Under the pieces are notes generated by a model. That model was not told where the DNA came from and did no database searches. It saw nothing but the letters and a program-made list of their open reading frames with translations. A DNA stretch of 55,391 bases from contig JAENWR010000010.1 of the NCBI GenBank assembly GCA_016649895.1, forward strand, positions 1 to 55,391. Reading direction: 5' to 3'. Source of the stretch: Acidimicrobiia bacterium (GTDB lineage: Bacteria > Actinomycetota > Acidimicrobiia > Acidimicrobiales > SKKL01). Position numbers and translations under genes: made by a program. Below are positions 17,334 through 25,994 of this stretch, one piece after another (position 1 is the stretch's first letter; each line of letters begins with the position of its first letter).

Positions 17334-18092
17334 TCAGAGCCCGCGCTCGGCGAGCCACGGGCGCAGCACCGCCAGAAACCGGTCGGGCTGTTCCAGCTGG
17401 GCGGTGTGGCCGGCGCCCTCGATCGTGGCGAACGTGGCGTTCGCTCCGACCGATGCTGCCATCCGCTCGCCGAGCGCGCAGAACTTGGTGTCGAGGGCGC
17501 CCGCCACCACCAGCACCGGCATCTCGAGCTCGGGGAGGCGATCCCACGTGGGTACCTGGGCGCCGGTGCCGGCGAGCCGCAGCGACGATGCCAGTCCGGC
17601 GGTGGTGTTCTCCCGCCGCTCCTCGCGGCACGCGGCCGCAGGGGATAGTCCCGCGAACAGCGGGAGGGCGAGCCACTCGTCGAGGAACGCATCGATGCCG
17701 ACCTCCTCGATGTGTCGGGCCCGCGCCTCGTCGTCGTCCACCCGTGCCGTCCGTTCATGCGCCGACTCCAGTCCCGCGGTCGCCCCGACGAGCACGAGCC
17801 CGCTCACCGCGTGCGGGCGTTCGAGCGCGGTGTGCAGGACGAACCTGCCGCCCATCGAGTAGCCGAGGTAGGTCGCTCCTCCGGCCGTGTCGGCCATCGC
17901 AGCGCCACCTTCGGCGAGGTCGAGCACCACGCCCGCAGAGCGGCCGTGGCCCGGGGCGTCGACCACCACCAGCTCGTGGTCGCGGGCGAGGTCGTCGGCG
18001 ACCTGACCCCAGCAACGTCGCGTCTGGGTGAACCCGTGCACCAGCGCCAGCCGGGGGCCGGTTCCGATGAGGTCGGCGTGCAACGTGGTCAC
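17334..18092 (-). CDS. menH: alpha/beta hydrolase, probable SHCHC synthase (MenH)
   Basis: 252 residues with the alpha/beta-hydrolase fold: oxyanion strand LALVHGFTQTRRCWGQ, VVVDAPGHGRS, the nucleophile elbow GYSMGGRFVLHTAL (Ser in GYSMG), Asp in GALDTKFCALG and His in IEGAGHTAQLEQP. The lid sequence with ARHIEEVGIDAFLDEWLALP and PLF is as in MenH, which eliminates pyruvate to form SHCHC. Position beside menD supports the assignment; a general esterase is the alternative. GTG start at 18090-18092, divergent from menD with 26 bp between start codons. Confidence 0.83.
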   Translation of the reverse strand: MTTLHADLIGTGPRLALVHGFTQTRRCWGQVADDLARDHELVVVDAPGHGRSAGVVLDLAEGGAAMADTAGGATYLGYSMGGRFVLHTALERPHAVSGLVLVGATAGLESAHERTARVDDDEARARHIEEVGIDAFLDEWLALPLFAGLSPAAACREERRENTTAGLASSLRLAGTGAQVPTWDRLPELEMPVLVVAGALDTKFCALGERMAASVGANATFATIEGAGHTAQLEQPDRFLAVLRPWLAERGL

Positions 18093-18100
18093 GGCGTCGG

Positions 18101-18110
18101 ACCATAGGCT
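18101..18110. promoter_or_regulatory. overlapping divergent -10 boxes of menH and menD
   Basis: The ten bases ACCATAGGCT hold minus-strand TATGGT (18101-18106) 8 nt before the menH GTG and plus-strand TAGGCT (18105-18110) 8 nt before the menD ATG. The two hexamers share the central TA, so polymerases could not occupy both at once. Confidence 0.5.
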
Positions 18111-18118
18111 GCCCGACG

Positions 18119-19900
18119 ATGACCGAGCTGCCCGAGACCGACCTCCCCGTGACCGCAGCTGCGACCTTCTGCGCCACGCTCGTCGACGAGTGGGTCAGGT
18201 GTGGCGTCACCGATGCGGTCGTCGCTCCGGGCTCGCGCTCCACGCCGCTGGCTCTGGCACTCGCCGCCGACGGTCGGCTTCGCATCCACGTGCACCACGA
18301 CGAGCGGTCGGCCGCGTTCATGGCATTGGGCATCGGCCTCGCCACCGGACGGCCGGCGCCGATCCTCACCACCAGCGGCACCGCCACCGTCGAGCTGCAC
18401 CCCGCCGTGGTCGAGGCGCACCACGCCCGGGTGCCGATGATCTGTTGCACCGCCGACCGACCGCCCGAGCTGCACCACATCGGGGCCCCGCAGACCGTCG
18501 ATCAGACCCGACTCTACGGACCCGTCACGCGGTGGTACGTCGATCCCGGCGTACCCGACGAGGCGGCCCGATCGTCGTGGCGGTCGCTCGCGGCTCGCGC
18601 CGTGGCCGAGGCCTGCGGACCACCGGCTGGGCCAGTTCAGTTGAACCTGCCGTTCCGCGATCCGCTGGTGGGGCGCACCGATGACCTGCCACCGGCAGCC
18701 GCCGACGATGGCGCCTGGCACCACCGGGTCGCAGCTGTCGGTGGCATCGACCACCACCTCGTGTCGTCGTTGATCGACCGACTCGGAGTCGGTGGGGAGG
18801 GCCCGGCGCCGCGAGGCGTCATCGTCGCCGGAGCGGCCTCCGGTGGCCGTGGCCTCGATCCAGGAGCGGTCCACCACCTCGCCCAGGTCCTGGGGTGGCC
18901 GGTGCTCGCCGAGCCCCGCTCGGGTTGTCGCACCGACGTGCTCACTGCCATCGCCCACGCCGACGCGCTGCTGCGCCACGCGGGATTCGCCGTCGGCCAC
19001 GTCCCTGATGTGGTCCTCCAGCTCGGGCAACCCCTGGCATCGAAGGTGGTGGGCCAGTGGCTGGCGGCGTCCGGCGCCCGCCACGTGGTCGTCGACCCCG
19101 ACGGGTGGTGGTTCGACCCCGACCGGACGGCCAGCGTCGTCGTGGCCGGCGACCCGTCGGCGGTGGCCGCAGCGCTCTGTCGTTCGATCGGGCATGCCGG
19201 CCACCCCACCGATCCATCCGACCCTGATGCCACCTGGCTCGACGGCTGGTCGATCGCCGACGCGGCGGCCTCCAGCGCCATCGACGTGGTCCTGGCCGCC
19301 CACACGGAGGCCACCGAGCCGGCCGTGGCCCGCGACCTGCTCGCGGCGTTGCCCGACGGAGGTTCGCTGGTGGTGGCGTCGTCGATGCCGGTGCGCGACG
19401 TCGAGTGGTACGGAGCGGCCCGCGCCGACGCCCGTGTGCTGTCGAACCGTGGCGCCAACGGCATCGACGGTGTCGTCTCCACCGCGGTGGGGGTCGCGCT
19501 GGCCGGCGAGCCGACGGCGCTCCTCATCGGCGATGTCGCCCTGCTGCACGACACGAACGGGCTCCTCGGACTGAGCCAGCGCGAGGTGGATCTGGTCATC
19601 GTGGTCGTCGACAACGACGGTGGGGGGATCTTCTCGTTCCTGCCGCAGGCGACGCAGCTCGACGGGGAGCGGTTCGAGCAGCTCTTCGGGACCCCGCACG
19701 GCGTCGACCTGGCCGCCCTCGCCGCGGTGCACGGCATCGCGGCCACCGTCGTCGAGGACCGCGTCGACGTGGTGGGGGCACTCACCGAGGCGTTCACCGC
19801 CGGTGGGCTTCACATGGTGGTGGTGCGCACCGATCGGACCGCCAACGTGGCCGTCCACGACGAGATCCACGCGGCCGTCGCAGCCTGCCTCGCCGGGTGA
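18119..19900 (+). CDS. menD: 2-succinyl-5-enolpyruvyl-6-hydroxy-3-cyclohexene-1-carboxylate synthase (MenD)
   Basis: 593 residues of a thiamine-diphosphate enzyme. It condenses isochorismate with 2-oxoglutarate, the first committed step of menaquinone synthesis. Visible are APGSRSTPLALAL (38-48), the conserved Glu62 in HHDERSAAFMALG that activates the cofactor, TSGTATVELHPAVVEA, and the ThDP/Mg motif GDVALLHDTNGLLG followed by VVDNDGGGIFSFLPQA. Length and domain order (PYR, central, PP) are normal. The product feeds MenH, encoded divergently. Confidence 0.95.
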   Translation: MTELPETDLPVTAAATFCATLVDEWVRCGVTDAVVAPGSRSTPLALALAADGRLRIHVHHDERSAAFMALGIGLATGRPAPILTTSGTATVELHPAVVEAHHARVPMICCTADRPPELHHIGAPQTVDQTRLYGPVTRWYVDPGVPDEAARSSWRSLAARAVAEACGPPAGPVQLNLPFRDPLVGRTDDLPPAAADDGAWHHRVAAVGGIDHHLVSSLIDRLGVGGEGPAPRGVIVAGAASGGRGLDPGAVHHLAQVLGWPVLAEPRSGCRTDVLTAIAHADALLRHAGFAVGHVPDVVLQLGQPLASKVVGQWLAASGARHVVVDPDGWWFDPDRTASVVVAGDPSAVAAALCRSIGHAGHPTDPSDPDATWLDGWSIADAAASSAIDVVLAAHTEATEPAVARDLLAALPDGGSLVVASSMPVRDVEWYGAARADARVLSNRGANGIDGVVSTAVGVALAGEPTALLIGDVALLHDTNGLLGLSQREVDLVIVVVDNDGGGIFSFLPQATQLDGERFEQLFGTPHGVDLAALAAVHGIAATVVEDRVDVVGALTEAFTAGGLHMVVVRTDRTANVAVHDEIHAAVAACLAG

Positions 19901-19913
19901 CCCGACCAGGACG

Positions 19914-21167
19914 TCAGGGGCGCAGGAGAGCCGACAGCATCGCCTGGAACTTGGCCCGCGTCTCGGCGAGCTCGGCCGCGGGGTCGCTGTCGGCCACCAC
20001 GCCAACGCCGGCGAAGACCCGCGCCCGGGTGCCCGACAGCTCGGCCGAACGGATGCCCACCACCCAATCGCCGTTGCCCGCAGCGTCGGCCCAGCCGACG
20101 GGGCCGGCATAGGCCCCTCGCTCCAACCCCTCGAGCTGGCGGATCACCTCGAGGGCGAGGTCGGTGGGTGTGCCGCAGATGGCCGGCGTCGGGTGGAGCG
20201 CGGTGACGAGTTCGATCGCCGACGCGGCCGGGCTCGAGAGTCGCCCCTCGAGGTAGGTGGCCAGGTGCTGCACGTTGGCCATCCCCATCACCGACGGCTC
20301 GGGCTCGGCGTCGAGGTAGGAGCACCACGGCAGCAGCGTGTCGTGCACCATGTCGATCACGATCTGGTGCTCTTCGCGGTCTTTGCTGGACGCCAAGAGT
20401 GAGGCCGCCAGGCGAGCGTCGGTGGCCGGATCGGCGCTGCGTGGAGCGGTGCCGGCGAGTGGCCGCGATCGGACGATGTCACCTCGTCGTGACAGCAGCA
20501 GTTCGGGCGAGGCGCCCACCATGTCGGCGACCGAGGTGATGAAGCACGTGGGGTAGCCGGTGCGCAGCCGCTCGAGGATGGCGCCGCGGGGGAGCGGGTT
20601 GGTGGTCTCCACCACCACCTCGCGCGCGAAGACGAACTTGCGGAGCGGGCCGTCGGCACGGATCTGCTCGCGTCCGGCGGCCAGTGCGTCGCACCACGAG
20701 GCCGGCGAGCGCACCGAACGGACATGGATGTCGCCGGGGTCGATGATTCGCTCGGTTCGTGGCGCTCCCCGGACGAGATCGGCGTCGATCTCGAACCGAG
20801 GAGCGTCGCCGGCAGCCGAGATGTGCGTGATCCACCGGGTGCCGTCCTCGGCCCGCCCGACGACCAGCTCTGGCACCACGAGCGTTCGGGGTTCGGCCGG
20901 GTCGAAGGGGAAGGCCCCGAACCCGACCGGTCCGCAGCCCGGACGGCCGACCTCGTCATCGACATCCACTGCGTCGAACGCCGCGGCGACGGCATCGGCC
21001 GCAGCCGCGGGATCGCCGGGCGGCACGTCGATCCGCATGGCGACGCCGCGGCCGGCGAGACCGCTGCCCTCGTGCTCGAAGAGCACCCCGTCGTCGCCCG
21101 CGAGCATCAGGAGGTCGATGTCGGCGTCGAGTCGACGGGTGCGGGCGACCAACCGCCGGTCAACCAT
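19914..21167 (-). CDS. menF: isochorismate synthase (MenF)
   Basis: 417 residues of the chorismate-binding enzyme family. The C-terminal catalytic domain shows [61 protein letters not shown], and [16 protein letters not shown] then [24 protein letters not shown], all usual for isochorismate synthases. It converts chorismate to isochorismate for MenD. ATG 21165-21167 overlaps the upstream menG stop by 8 nt, so translation is coupled. The frame continues far upstream, but there it is the shadow of menG. It ends 13 bp from the end of menD (convergent). Confidence 0.92.
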   Translation of the reverse strand: MVDRRLVARTRRLDADIDLLMLAGDDGVLFEHEGSGLAGRGVAMRIDVPPGDPAAAADAVAAAFDAVDVDDEVGRPGCGPVGFGAFPFDPAEPRTLVVPELVVGRAEDGTRWITHISAAGDAPRFEIDADLVRGAPRTERIIDPGDIHVRSVRSPASWCDALAAGREQIRADGPLRKFVFAREVVVETTNPLPRGAILERLRTGYPTCFITSVADMVGASPELLLSRRGDIVRSRPLAGTAPRSADPATDARLAASLLASSKDREEHQIVIDMVHDTLLPWCSYLDAEPEPSVMGMANVQHLATYLEGRLSSPAASAIELVTALHPTPAICGTPTDLALEVIRQLEGLERGAYAGPVGWADAAGNGDWVVGIRSAELSGTRARVFAGVGVVADSDPAAELAETRAKFQAMLSALLRP

Positions 21168-21906
21168 CGCGAGTGCCGATGAGGAGCTGGGCGGCTCCTG
21201 GCCACAGAAGGGTGTGCGTCGCATCGCCGAACCCGGCACCCTGGAGCATGGCGAGCAGCTCGGGGGGCTCGGGGAGGTACGCCACCGACTTCGGTAGGTA
21301 GCGGTAGGCCGCCGGATCGGAGAGCGCGCCACCGATGAGCGGGACGACCTTGCCGAAGTAGATGCCGTGACCGAACCGCAGCACCGGGTTGGTGGGTCGG
21401 CCGACGTCGAGCAGCGCGATGCGCCCGCCCGCCCGCACCACCCGGGCCAGCTCGTCGAAGAACGAGGGCAGTTCGACCAGGTTCCGGAGGGCGAAGCCGC
21501 ATGTGACCCCGTCGACCGAACCGGCGGGAGCCGGTAGTCGGAGGATGTCGGCCTGCACCAGCGGCGCATCGGTGCGGGCGTTGGCGAGCATCCCGTAGGA
21601 CAGGTCGACCCCGACGACGCGTGCGCCTGCCGCCTCGAGCTCGCGGCAGAAGTCACCGGTGCCGGAGGCCAGGTCGAGGACCGTGGACCCCGCAGACAGG
21701 TTCAGGTCGCGCATCGCCCGCCGCCGCCAGCGCACGTCGAGGCCGAAGGTCATGATGCGGTTCACCAGGTCGTACCGCGGCGCGATCGAGTCGAACATCG
21801 ACCGCACCGCTCGTACCTTCGCTTCGCCCTCCGGCAGCTCGCTGTCAGCTCGCGGCAGATCAGGGGTGTCGGTGCGGCGGTGGGCGGAGACGGGGCGATC
21901 GGGCAC
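21160..21906 (-). CDS. menG: demethylmenaquinone methyltransferase (MenG/UbiE)
   Basis: 248 residues of a class I SAM methyltransferase. Motifs are VRSMFDSIAPRYDLVNRIMT (family signature), the SAM loop VLDLASGTGDFCREL, and CGFALRNLVELPSFFDELAR, LLDVGRPTNPVLRFGH and YRYLPKSVAYLPEPPEL. It performs the last step of menaquinone synthesis. The start is GTG 21904-21906, 6 nt after a TACCAT -10 box; an upstream ATG at 21936 would lie beyond that promoter. It forms an operon with menF. The first 30 residues are polar and variable. Confidence 0.93.
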   Translation of the reverse strand: MPDRPVSAHRRTDTPDLPRADSELPEGEAKVRAVRSMFDSIAPRYDLVNRIMTFGLDVRWRRRAMRDLNLSAGSTVLDLASGTGDFCRELEAAGARVVGVDLSYGMLANARTDAPLVQADILRLPAPAGSVDGVTCGFALRNLVELPSFFDELARVVRAGGRIALLDVGRPTNPVLRFGHGIYFGKVVPLIGGALSDPAAYRYLPKSVAYLPEPPELLAMLQGAGFGDATHTLLWPGAAQLLIGTRDG

Positions 21907-21912
21907 GGGCCG

Positions 21913-21918
21913 ATGGTA
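21913..21918 (-). promoter_or_regulatory. -10 element of the menG-menF operon
   Basis: TACCAT on the minus strand ending 6 nt before GTG 21906. Confidence 0.5.
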
Positions 21919-21995
21919 CGGCCCCGGCGCGACCACTAGGGTCCGTCCGCTGCCGCGGCTCTGTCGCCGGCCGGCCCACGGAGTAGGGGCCTGGC

Positions 21996-22028
21996 CCCGG
22001 GCGGCGCCCCTCGGGGCGGCCGCCCGGG
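21996..22028 (-). terminator. hairpin downstream of the acyl-CoA synthetase gene
   Basis: A very strong inverted repeat: a perfect 10-bp outer stem (21996-22005 with 22019-22028), a one-base bulge at 22018 and an inner stem of GCCC/GGGC with a four-base loop. It lies 12 bp past the stop codon of the minus-strand synthetase gene. There is no T-run, as is common in high-GC actinobacteria. Confidence 0.65.
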
Positions 22029-22040
22029 TGCTCCTCGGAC

Positions 22041-23624
22041 TCAGCCGGAATGCAGCGGCGCGCCGGCAGCTGCCGCGTGGGCCCAGCGATGATCCGGCTT
22101 CCCCGACTCGAGGCGTTGCACCTCGTCGACGACGACGACCGACCGTGGTGCCTTGAACGCGGCGAGGCGCGTGCGGCAGTGCTCGGTCAGCTCCTCGGCG
22201 ACGACGACCCGGCCCGGACGTGCCGCGACGACGGCGGTGACGCGCTCGCCCCAGCGCTCGTCGGGCACCCCCACCACCACCGCGTCGTAGATCGCAGGGT
22301 GCTCACGCAGGACCGCCTCGACCTCCTCGGGATGGATCTTCTCCCCACCCGAGTTGATCGTCGTCGAGCCCCGGCCGAGCAGCACGATGCGACCGTCGGC
22401 CGCGACCATGGCGTGATCGCCGGTGATGGCCCACCGCTCTCCGTCGATCACCGGGAACGTCGCCGCGGTGCTCTCGGGGTCGCCGTGGTAGCAGAGGGGG
22501 ACGTGGCCGCGACGGGCGATGCGGCCCACGATCTCGGTGCCTGGAGCGACCGGCTGCATGTCGGCGTCGACCACCAGGGTGTGCGTCCGGGGTTCGAACG
22601 TCTGGGCGACGCTGCGGACGTCCATCCCCGGCGTGTGGACCGCCGACGCCTGCCCACCGGTCTCCGACGTGCCGTAGCTGTCGACCACGACGATCCACGG
22701 CAGGTGGCCGAGCAGCGAGCGGCGGACCGGTGCCGACAGGGTGGCGCCACCCGACAGGATCACTGTGAGGGCGTCGAGCTCCCAGCGGCGGGGTTCGGTG
22801 TCGAGGGCGGAGGCGAGCGGAGCGGCGATCGCGTCACCCACCAGGACGAGGGTGGAGATCTTCTCGGCATGGAGCAGGTCGAGGACACGGTCGGGGGAGA
22901 GCGTGGTGTCGGCGGAGAGCACAACCGTGCCGCCCCCGAAGAGCGTGAGGAACGCGAACCAGTGCGCAGTGCCGTGCATGAGTGGCGAGGCGGCGAGGAC
23001 GCGGCTCGGGACCTCGGCCACCTGGTCGACGATCTCGTCGGGGTGGGAGATGGCGTCACCCCCACGGATCCCGCCGCCCATCGCGGCGAAGAAGATGTCG
23101 ACGTGGCGCCACACCACGCCCTTCGGATCACCCGTGGTGCCGCCCGTGTACAAGACGTAGAGGTCGTCGTCGCCCCGGTCGACCGCGGGGACCGGCCCGG
23201 CGGCGTCGTCGAGCCAGGTCTCATAGGCGGTCCCTCGTTCGATCGCGTGCTCGATCTCGGGGAGGCGGCGGCGGACGACGTCGATGAGCGCCGCCGTCCC
23301 CGGCTCGTGCACGACCACCCGCGCACCGCAGTCGGCGAGCACGTGGTGCAGCTCGGCCAGTTGGTAGCGGTAGTTGACGTTGACGGGAACGGCCGCGAGC
23401 TTGAACGCGCCGAGCATGAGCTCGAGGTACTCGATGCCGTTGCGGAGAGCGATGGCGACGTGATCACCGCGGCCGACACCGGCAGCGGCGAGGGCGGATG
23501 CCACTCGATCGGCCCGCTGGTCGAGCTCGGCGTACGACAGACGGCGGTGCCCGCACACGACTGCCTCGCGGTCGGGCACCGTCGCCGCGACCCGCTCGAA
23601 GAGGTCGGCGAGGTTGAAGCTCAT
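22041..23624 (-). CDS. acyl-CoA synthetase (AMP-binding)
   Basis: 527 residues of the adenylate-forming superfamily with LYVLYTGGTTGDPKGVVWRH (ATP loop), DSYGTSETGGQASAVHTPG, AITGDHAMVAADGRI, and the C-terminal GRGSTTINSGGEKIHPEEVE; the catalytic Lys is in RLESGKPDHRW. It should activate a carboxylic acid as CoA thioester. The sequence resembles the fatty-acyl or steroid-side-chain FadD group more than MenE, but the substrate is not decided. ATG 23622-23624 is confirmed by a TACCGT -10 box 7 nt upstream. It is a single-gene unit bounded by a terminator hairpin. Confidence 0.87.
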   Translation of the reverse strand: MSFNLADLFERVAATVPDREAVVCGHRRLSYAELDQRADRVASALAAAGVGRGDHVAIALRNGIEYLELMLGAFKLAAVPVNVNYRYQLAELHHVLADCGARVVVHEPGTAALIDVVRRRLPEIEHAIERGTAYETWLDDAAGPVPAVDRGDDDLYVLYTGGTTGDPKGVVWRHVDIFFAAMGGGIRGGDAISHPDEIVDQVAEVPSRVLAASPLMHGTAHWFAFLTLFGGGTVVLSADTTLSPDRVLDLLHAEKISTLVLVGDAIAAPLASALDTEPRRWELDALTVILSGGATLSAPVRRSLLGHLPWIVVVDSYGTSETGGQASAVHTPGMDVRSVAQTFEPRTHTLVVDADMQPVAPGTEIVGRIARRGHVPLCYHGDPESTAATFPVIDGERWAITGDHAMVAADGRIVLLGRGSTTINSGGEKIHPEEVEAVLREHPAIYDAVVVGVPDERWGERVTAVVAARPGRVVVAEELTEHCRTRLAAFKAPRSVVVVDEVQRLESGKPDHRWAHAAAAGAPLHSG

Positions 23625-23631
23625 CGTGGCG

Positions 23632-23637
23632 ACGGTA
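23632..23637 (-). promoter_or_regulatory. -10 element of the acyl-CoA synthetase gene
   Basis: TACCGT on the minus strand, 7 nt before the ATG. Confidence 0.5.
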
Positions 23638-23736
23638 GTGGTCAGGGACAAGGGCCCCGGACGGTCCGGCTCTGTGCAACGGTGACAGGTGGTGTCGAGC
23701 CCACGTAGGAGGTGGCGGTTGCGGAGAGATCGACGG

Positions 23737-24135
23737 TCAGCTGAACCAGATGCGCTGGTGCTCGCGGCTCTGCGGGTGCACGAGCAGGGCGAAGCGGGCG
23801 ACGGGGAAGAGCGCCAGCAGCAAGAAGTCGGGGTCGACGATGTAGCCGATGCCGAGGTCGACCAGCCGGAGCAGGAGCTCGAGCACACCGATGCCGGTGA
23901 TGGCGACCGCCACGGCATAGCCCCACTTCTTGTCGTTGGCGATGCCGAAACCTCCAGCCGCGAGCGTCGCGGACGCGACGATCCACATCAGCTCCGACAT
24001 CCCGACGCGGGCGCCGAACACCTCGTAGAGGTTCGACAACCCGAGCAGCGTCATCACCGCGCTGGCGTACAGGAGGAACACCGCGATCTGCAGCGTCTGC
24101 GGCTGATGCGGGTTGGTCCAACGGCGGGTCTCCAT
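23737..24135 (-). CDS. hypothetical membrane protein
   Basis: 132 residues with a short polar N-terminus (METRRWTNPHQPQ) and four hydrophobic segments at about 17-35, 43-60, 65-90 and 93-112, then a charged tail ending HQRIWFS. It is therefore a small integral membrane protein. I do not recognise the family. The ATG (complement of 24133-24135) overlaps the ATG of the divergent nucleotidyltransferase gene within CCATGG, so each gene must have its promoter inside the other or use a later start. No -10 box at the leaderless distance was found. Confidence 0.7.
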   Translation of the reverse strand: METRRWTNPHQPQTLQIAVFLLYASAVMTLLGLSNLYEVFGARVGMSELMWIVASATLAAGGFGIANDKKWGYAVAVAITGIGVLELLLRLVDLGIGYIVDPDFLLLALFPVARFALLVHPQSREHQRIWFS

Positions 24136-24880
24136 GGGTGACAGTCTGGCAGCGCTGGTGCTCGCCGCGGGTGCGGGAGCGCGGATGGCTCCGCTCACCG
24201 GTCTCCGACCGAAGCCCCTGTGTCCCGTCGACGGGGTGGCGCTCGTCGATCACGGCATCGAGCGCGTGGCCGAGGTCGTCGAACGCGTCGCCGTCAACGT
24301 GCACCACGGCCGTGACCAGATGGTCACTCACCTCGACGGGCGGGTGCACCTGTCGATCGAGGACCGGCCGGGGTTGGGCACGGCTGGCGGTGTGGCTGGG
24401 GTGGCTGGCTGGGCCGACCACGCCGACCTGGTCGTGGTCAACGGCGACATGTGGTGTCCCGGCGATCTCGGTCCGGTGGTCGAGGCGTGGGACCGCGAGC
24501 GGGTGCGCGTCGTGGTGGCTGGGGAACCCGAGCTCGGCCCGCGCAGCCGGATCGTCGCGTCCCTCATGCCGAACGAGGCCGTACGGCGGTTGCGCGTCGA
24601 GCCGAGTGGACTCTACGAGGTGTGCTGGGCGCCGTTGGCGCAGGCGGGAGCGCTCGATGTGGTCGGTTGGGATGGCCCGTTCGTCGACTGCGCCACGCCT
24701 CGGGACTACCTGGCGGCCAACCTGGCCGCCTCGGGCGGCATCTCGGTGGTGGGCGACGGTGCGGTGGTCGACGGCCACATCGAACGCACGGTGCTGTGGC
24801 CGGGTGCGGTGGTGGCCGCTGGTGAGCGCCTGGTGGATGCGATCAGGACCGGCCCTGAGGTCACCGTGTTGGTGCGGTGA
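24134..24880 (+). CDS. NTP-dependent sugar-phosphate nucleotidyltransferase
   Basis: 248 residues of the Rossmann-like nucleotidyltransferase family. The signature AALVLAAGAGARMAPLTGLRPKP binds the NTP; RPGLGTAGGVAGV and VVNGDMWCPGD provide the remaining nucleotide and metal contacts. The C-terminal 30 residues (ISVVGDGAVVDGHIERTVLWPGAVV) resemble the first turns of a left-handed beta-helix. It should make an NDP-sugar such as GDP-mannose or UDP-MurNAc from a sugar 1-phosphate; the sugar is not determined. It is shorter than bifunctional GlmU. RlmN follows convergently 3 bp away. Confidence 0.82.
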   Translation: MGDSLAALVLAAGAGARMAPLTGLRPKPLCPVDGVALVDHGIERVAEVVERVAVNVHHGRDQMVTHLDGRVHLSIEDRPGLGTAGGVAGVAGWADHADLVVVNGDMWCPGDLGPVVEAWDRERVRVVVAGEPELGPRSRIVASLMPNEAVRRLRVEPSGLYEVCWAPLAQAGALDVVGWDGPFVDCATPRDYLAANLAASGGISVVGDGAVVDGHIERTVLWPGAVVAAGERLVDAIRTGPEVTVLVR

Positions 24881-24883
24881 GGG

Positions 24884-25945
24884 TCAGGCGCTGGTGTGGT
24901 CGATCGACCGTCGCCGACGCGGCGACGCGACAGCGGTGGCTTCGTGACCGGCGCGTAGTTGCCCACAGGCGGCATCGATGTCGGTGCCCCGGTTCTGTCG
25001 CACCGTGGCGTTGGTGCCGAGGGCCCGCAGACGGTCTCGGAACCAGCGCACCTGGGCGGGGGCTGAGCCCCTGACGGCATAGCCGGGCGTGGGGTTGAGG
25101 GGGATGAGGTTCACGTGGGCGCGAAGGGGCCGGGCGTAGTCGGCGAGCTGTTCGGCATCGAGAGCGGTGTCGTTCACCCCGTCGATGAGCGCCCACTCGA
25201 ACGAGAGGCGTCGTCCCTTGGCCTCGAGGTACTCGTGGCACGCGTCGGCCAGCACCGCCAGCGGGTAGCGCCGGTTGATGGGCACCAGATCGTCGCGGCG
25301 GGCGTCGTCGGCGAGGTGGAGCGACACGGCGAGGTTCACCGGCAGGGCTTCGGTGGCCAATCGTCGGATCCCCGGGACCACGCCCACGGTGGAGACGGTG
25401 AGGTGGCGGGCGGAGATGCCCATGTCGCCGTGCAGCCGCTCGATCGCCCCCCAGGTGTTGTCGTAGTTCGCGAGCGGCTCGCCCATGCCCATGAAGACGA
25501 TGTTGGAGACGCGTCGGGGGGCGGCGGCGCGACGGGCCAGGATCACCTGCTCCACGATCTCGCCCACCGACAGCTGGCGCTCGAACCCGGCTTGGCCGGT
25601 GGCGCAGAACGAGCAGGCCATGGCGCACCCGGCCTGGGTGCTGACGCACACGGTGGAGCGGTCGTCGTAGTGCATGAGCACGGTCTCGACCCGTGCCCCG
25701 TCATGCAGTTCCCACAGCCACTTGGCGGTGTCGCCACCGTCGCTGATCGACTCGGTGACCGGGCGCAGGGCTGGGGGGAGCATCTCGCCGAGGTGGCTCC
25801 GCATGGCGAGTGGGAGATCGGTGAGGTCGCTCGGCGCGACGCCGCGGCGGTAGAGCCCGTCCCACACCTGACGGACGCGGAACGCCGGCTGACCGTCGAG
25901 GACGGCTGCGATGTCGTCGCGCGTTGCGTCGTAGAGCCCGATCAT
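24884..25945 (-). CDS. rlmN: 23S rRNA (adenine2503-C2)-methyltransferase RlmN
   Basis: 353 residues, radical-SAM. The cluster Cys are Cys107, Cys111 and Cys114 in CAMACSFCATG. Also visible are VSNIVFMGMGEPLANYDN, STVGVVPGIRRLA, LAVSLHLADDARRDDLVPIN and, near the C-terminus, GTDIDAACGQL with the second catalytic Cys. It methylates A2503 of 23S rRNA and A37 of some tRNAs. ATG 25943-25945 is preceded by a TAGCCT -10 box at 6 nt. A basic C-terminal tail (SPRRRRSIDH) is slightly longer than usual. Confidence 0.96.
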   Translation of the reverse strand: MIGLYDATRDDIAAVLDGQPAFRVRQVWDGLYRRGVAPSDLTDLPLAMRSHLGEMLPPALRPVTESISDGGDTAKWLWELHDGARVETVLMHYDDRSTVCVSTQAGCAMACSFCATGQAGFERQLSVGEIVEQVILARRAAAPRRVSNIVFMGMGEPLANYDNTWGAIERLHGDMGISARHLTVSTVGVVPGIRRLATEALPVNLAVSLHLADDARRDDLVPINRRYPLAVLADACHEYLEAKGRRLSFEWALIDGVNDTALDAEQLADYARPLRAHVNLIPLNPTPGYAVRGSAPAQVRWFRDRLRALGTNATVRQNRGTDIDAACGQLRAGHEATAVASPRRRRSIDHTSA

Positions 25946-25951
25946 CCCGCC

Positions 25952-25988
25952 AGGCTAACGGGGCGGCCCCGGCACCCAGCGGTAGCCT
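25952..25988. promoter_or_regulatory. divergent -10 boxes for rlmN and the VIT-type transporter
   Basis: Minus-strand TAGCCT (25952-25957) and plus-strand TAGCCT (25983-25988) each end exactly 6 nt before the start codon of their gene, a symmetrical arrangement with identical hexamers. Confidence 0.55.
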
Positions 25989-25994
25989 GGGGTC

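Noticed and set aside
19914-21656. A 580-residue menF with an extra N-terminal domain
   Set aside because: The extra part is an out-of-frame shadow of menG, which is a clear methyltransferase; the ATG at 21167 overlaps the menG stop as expected in an operon.
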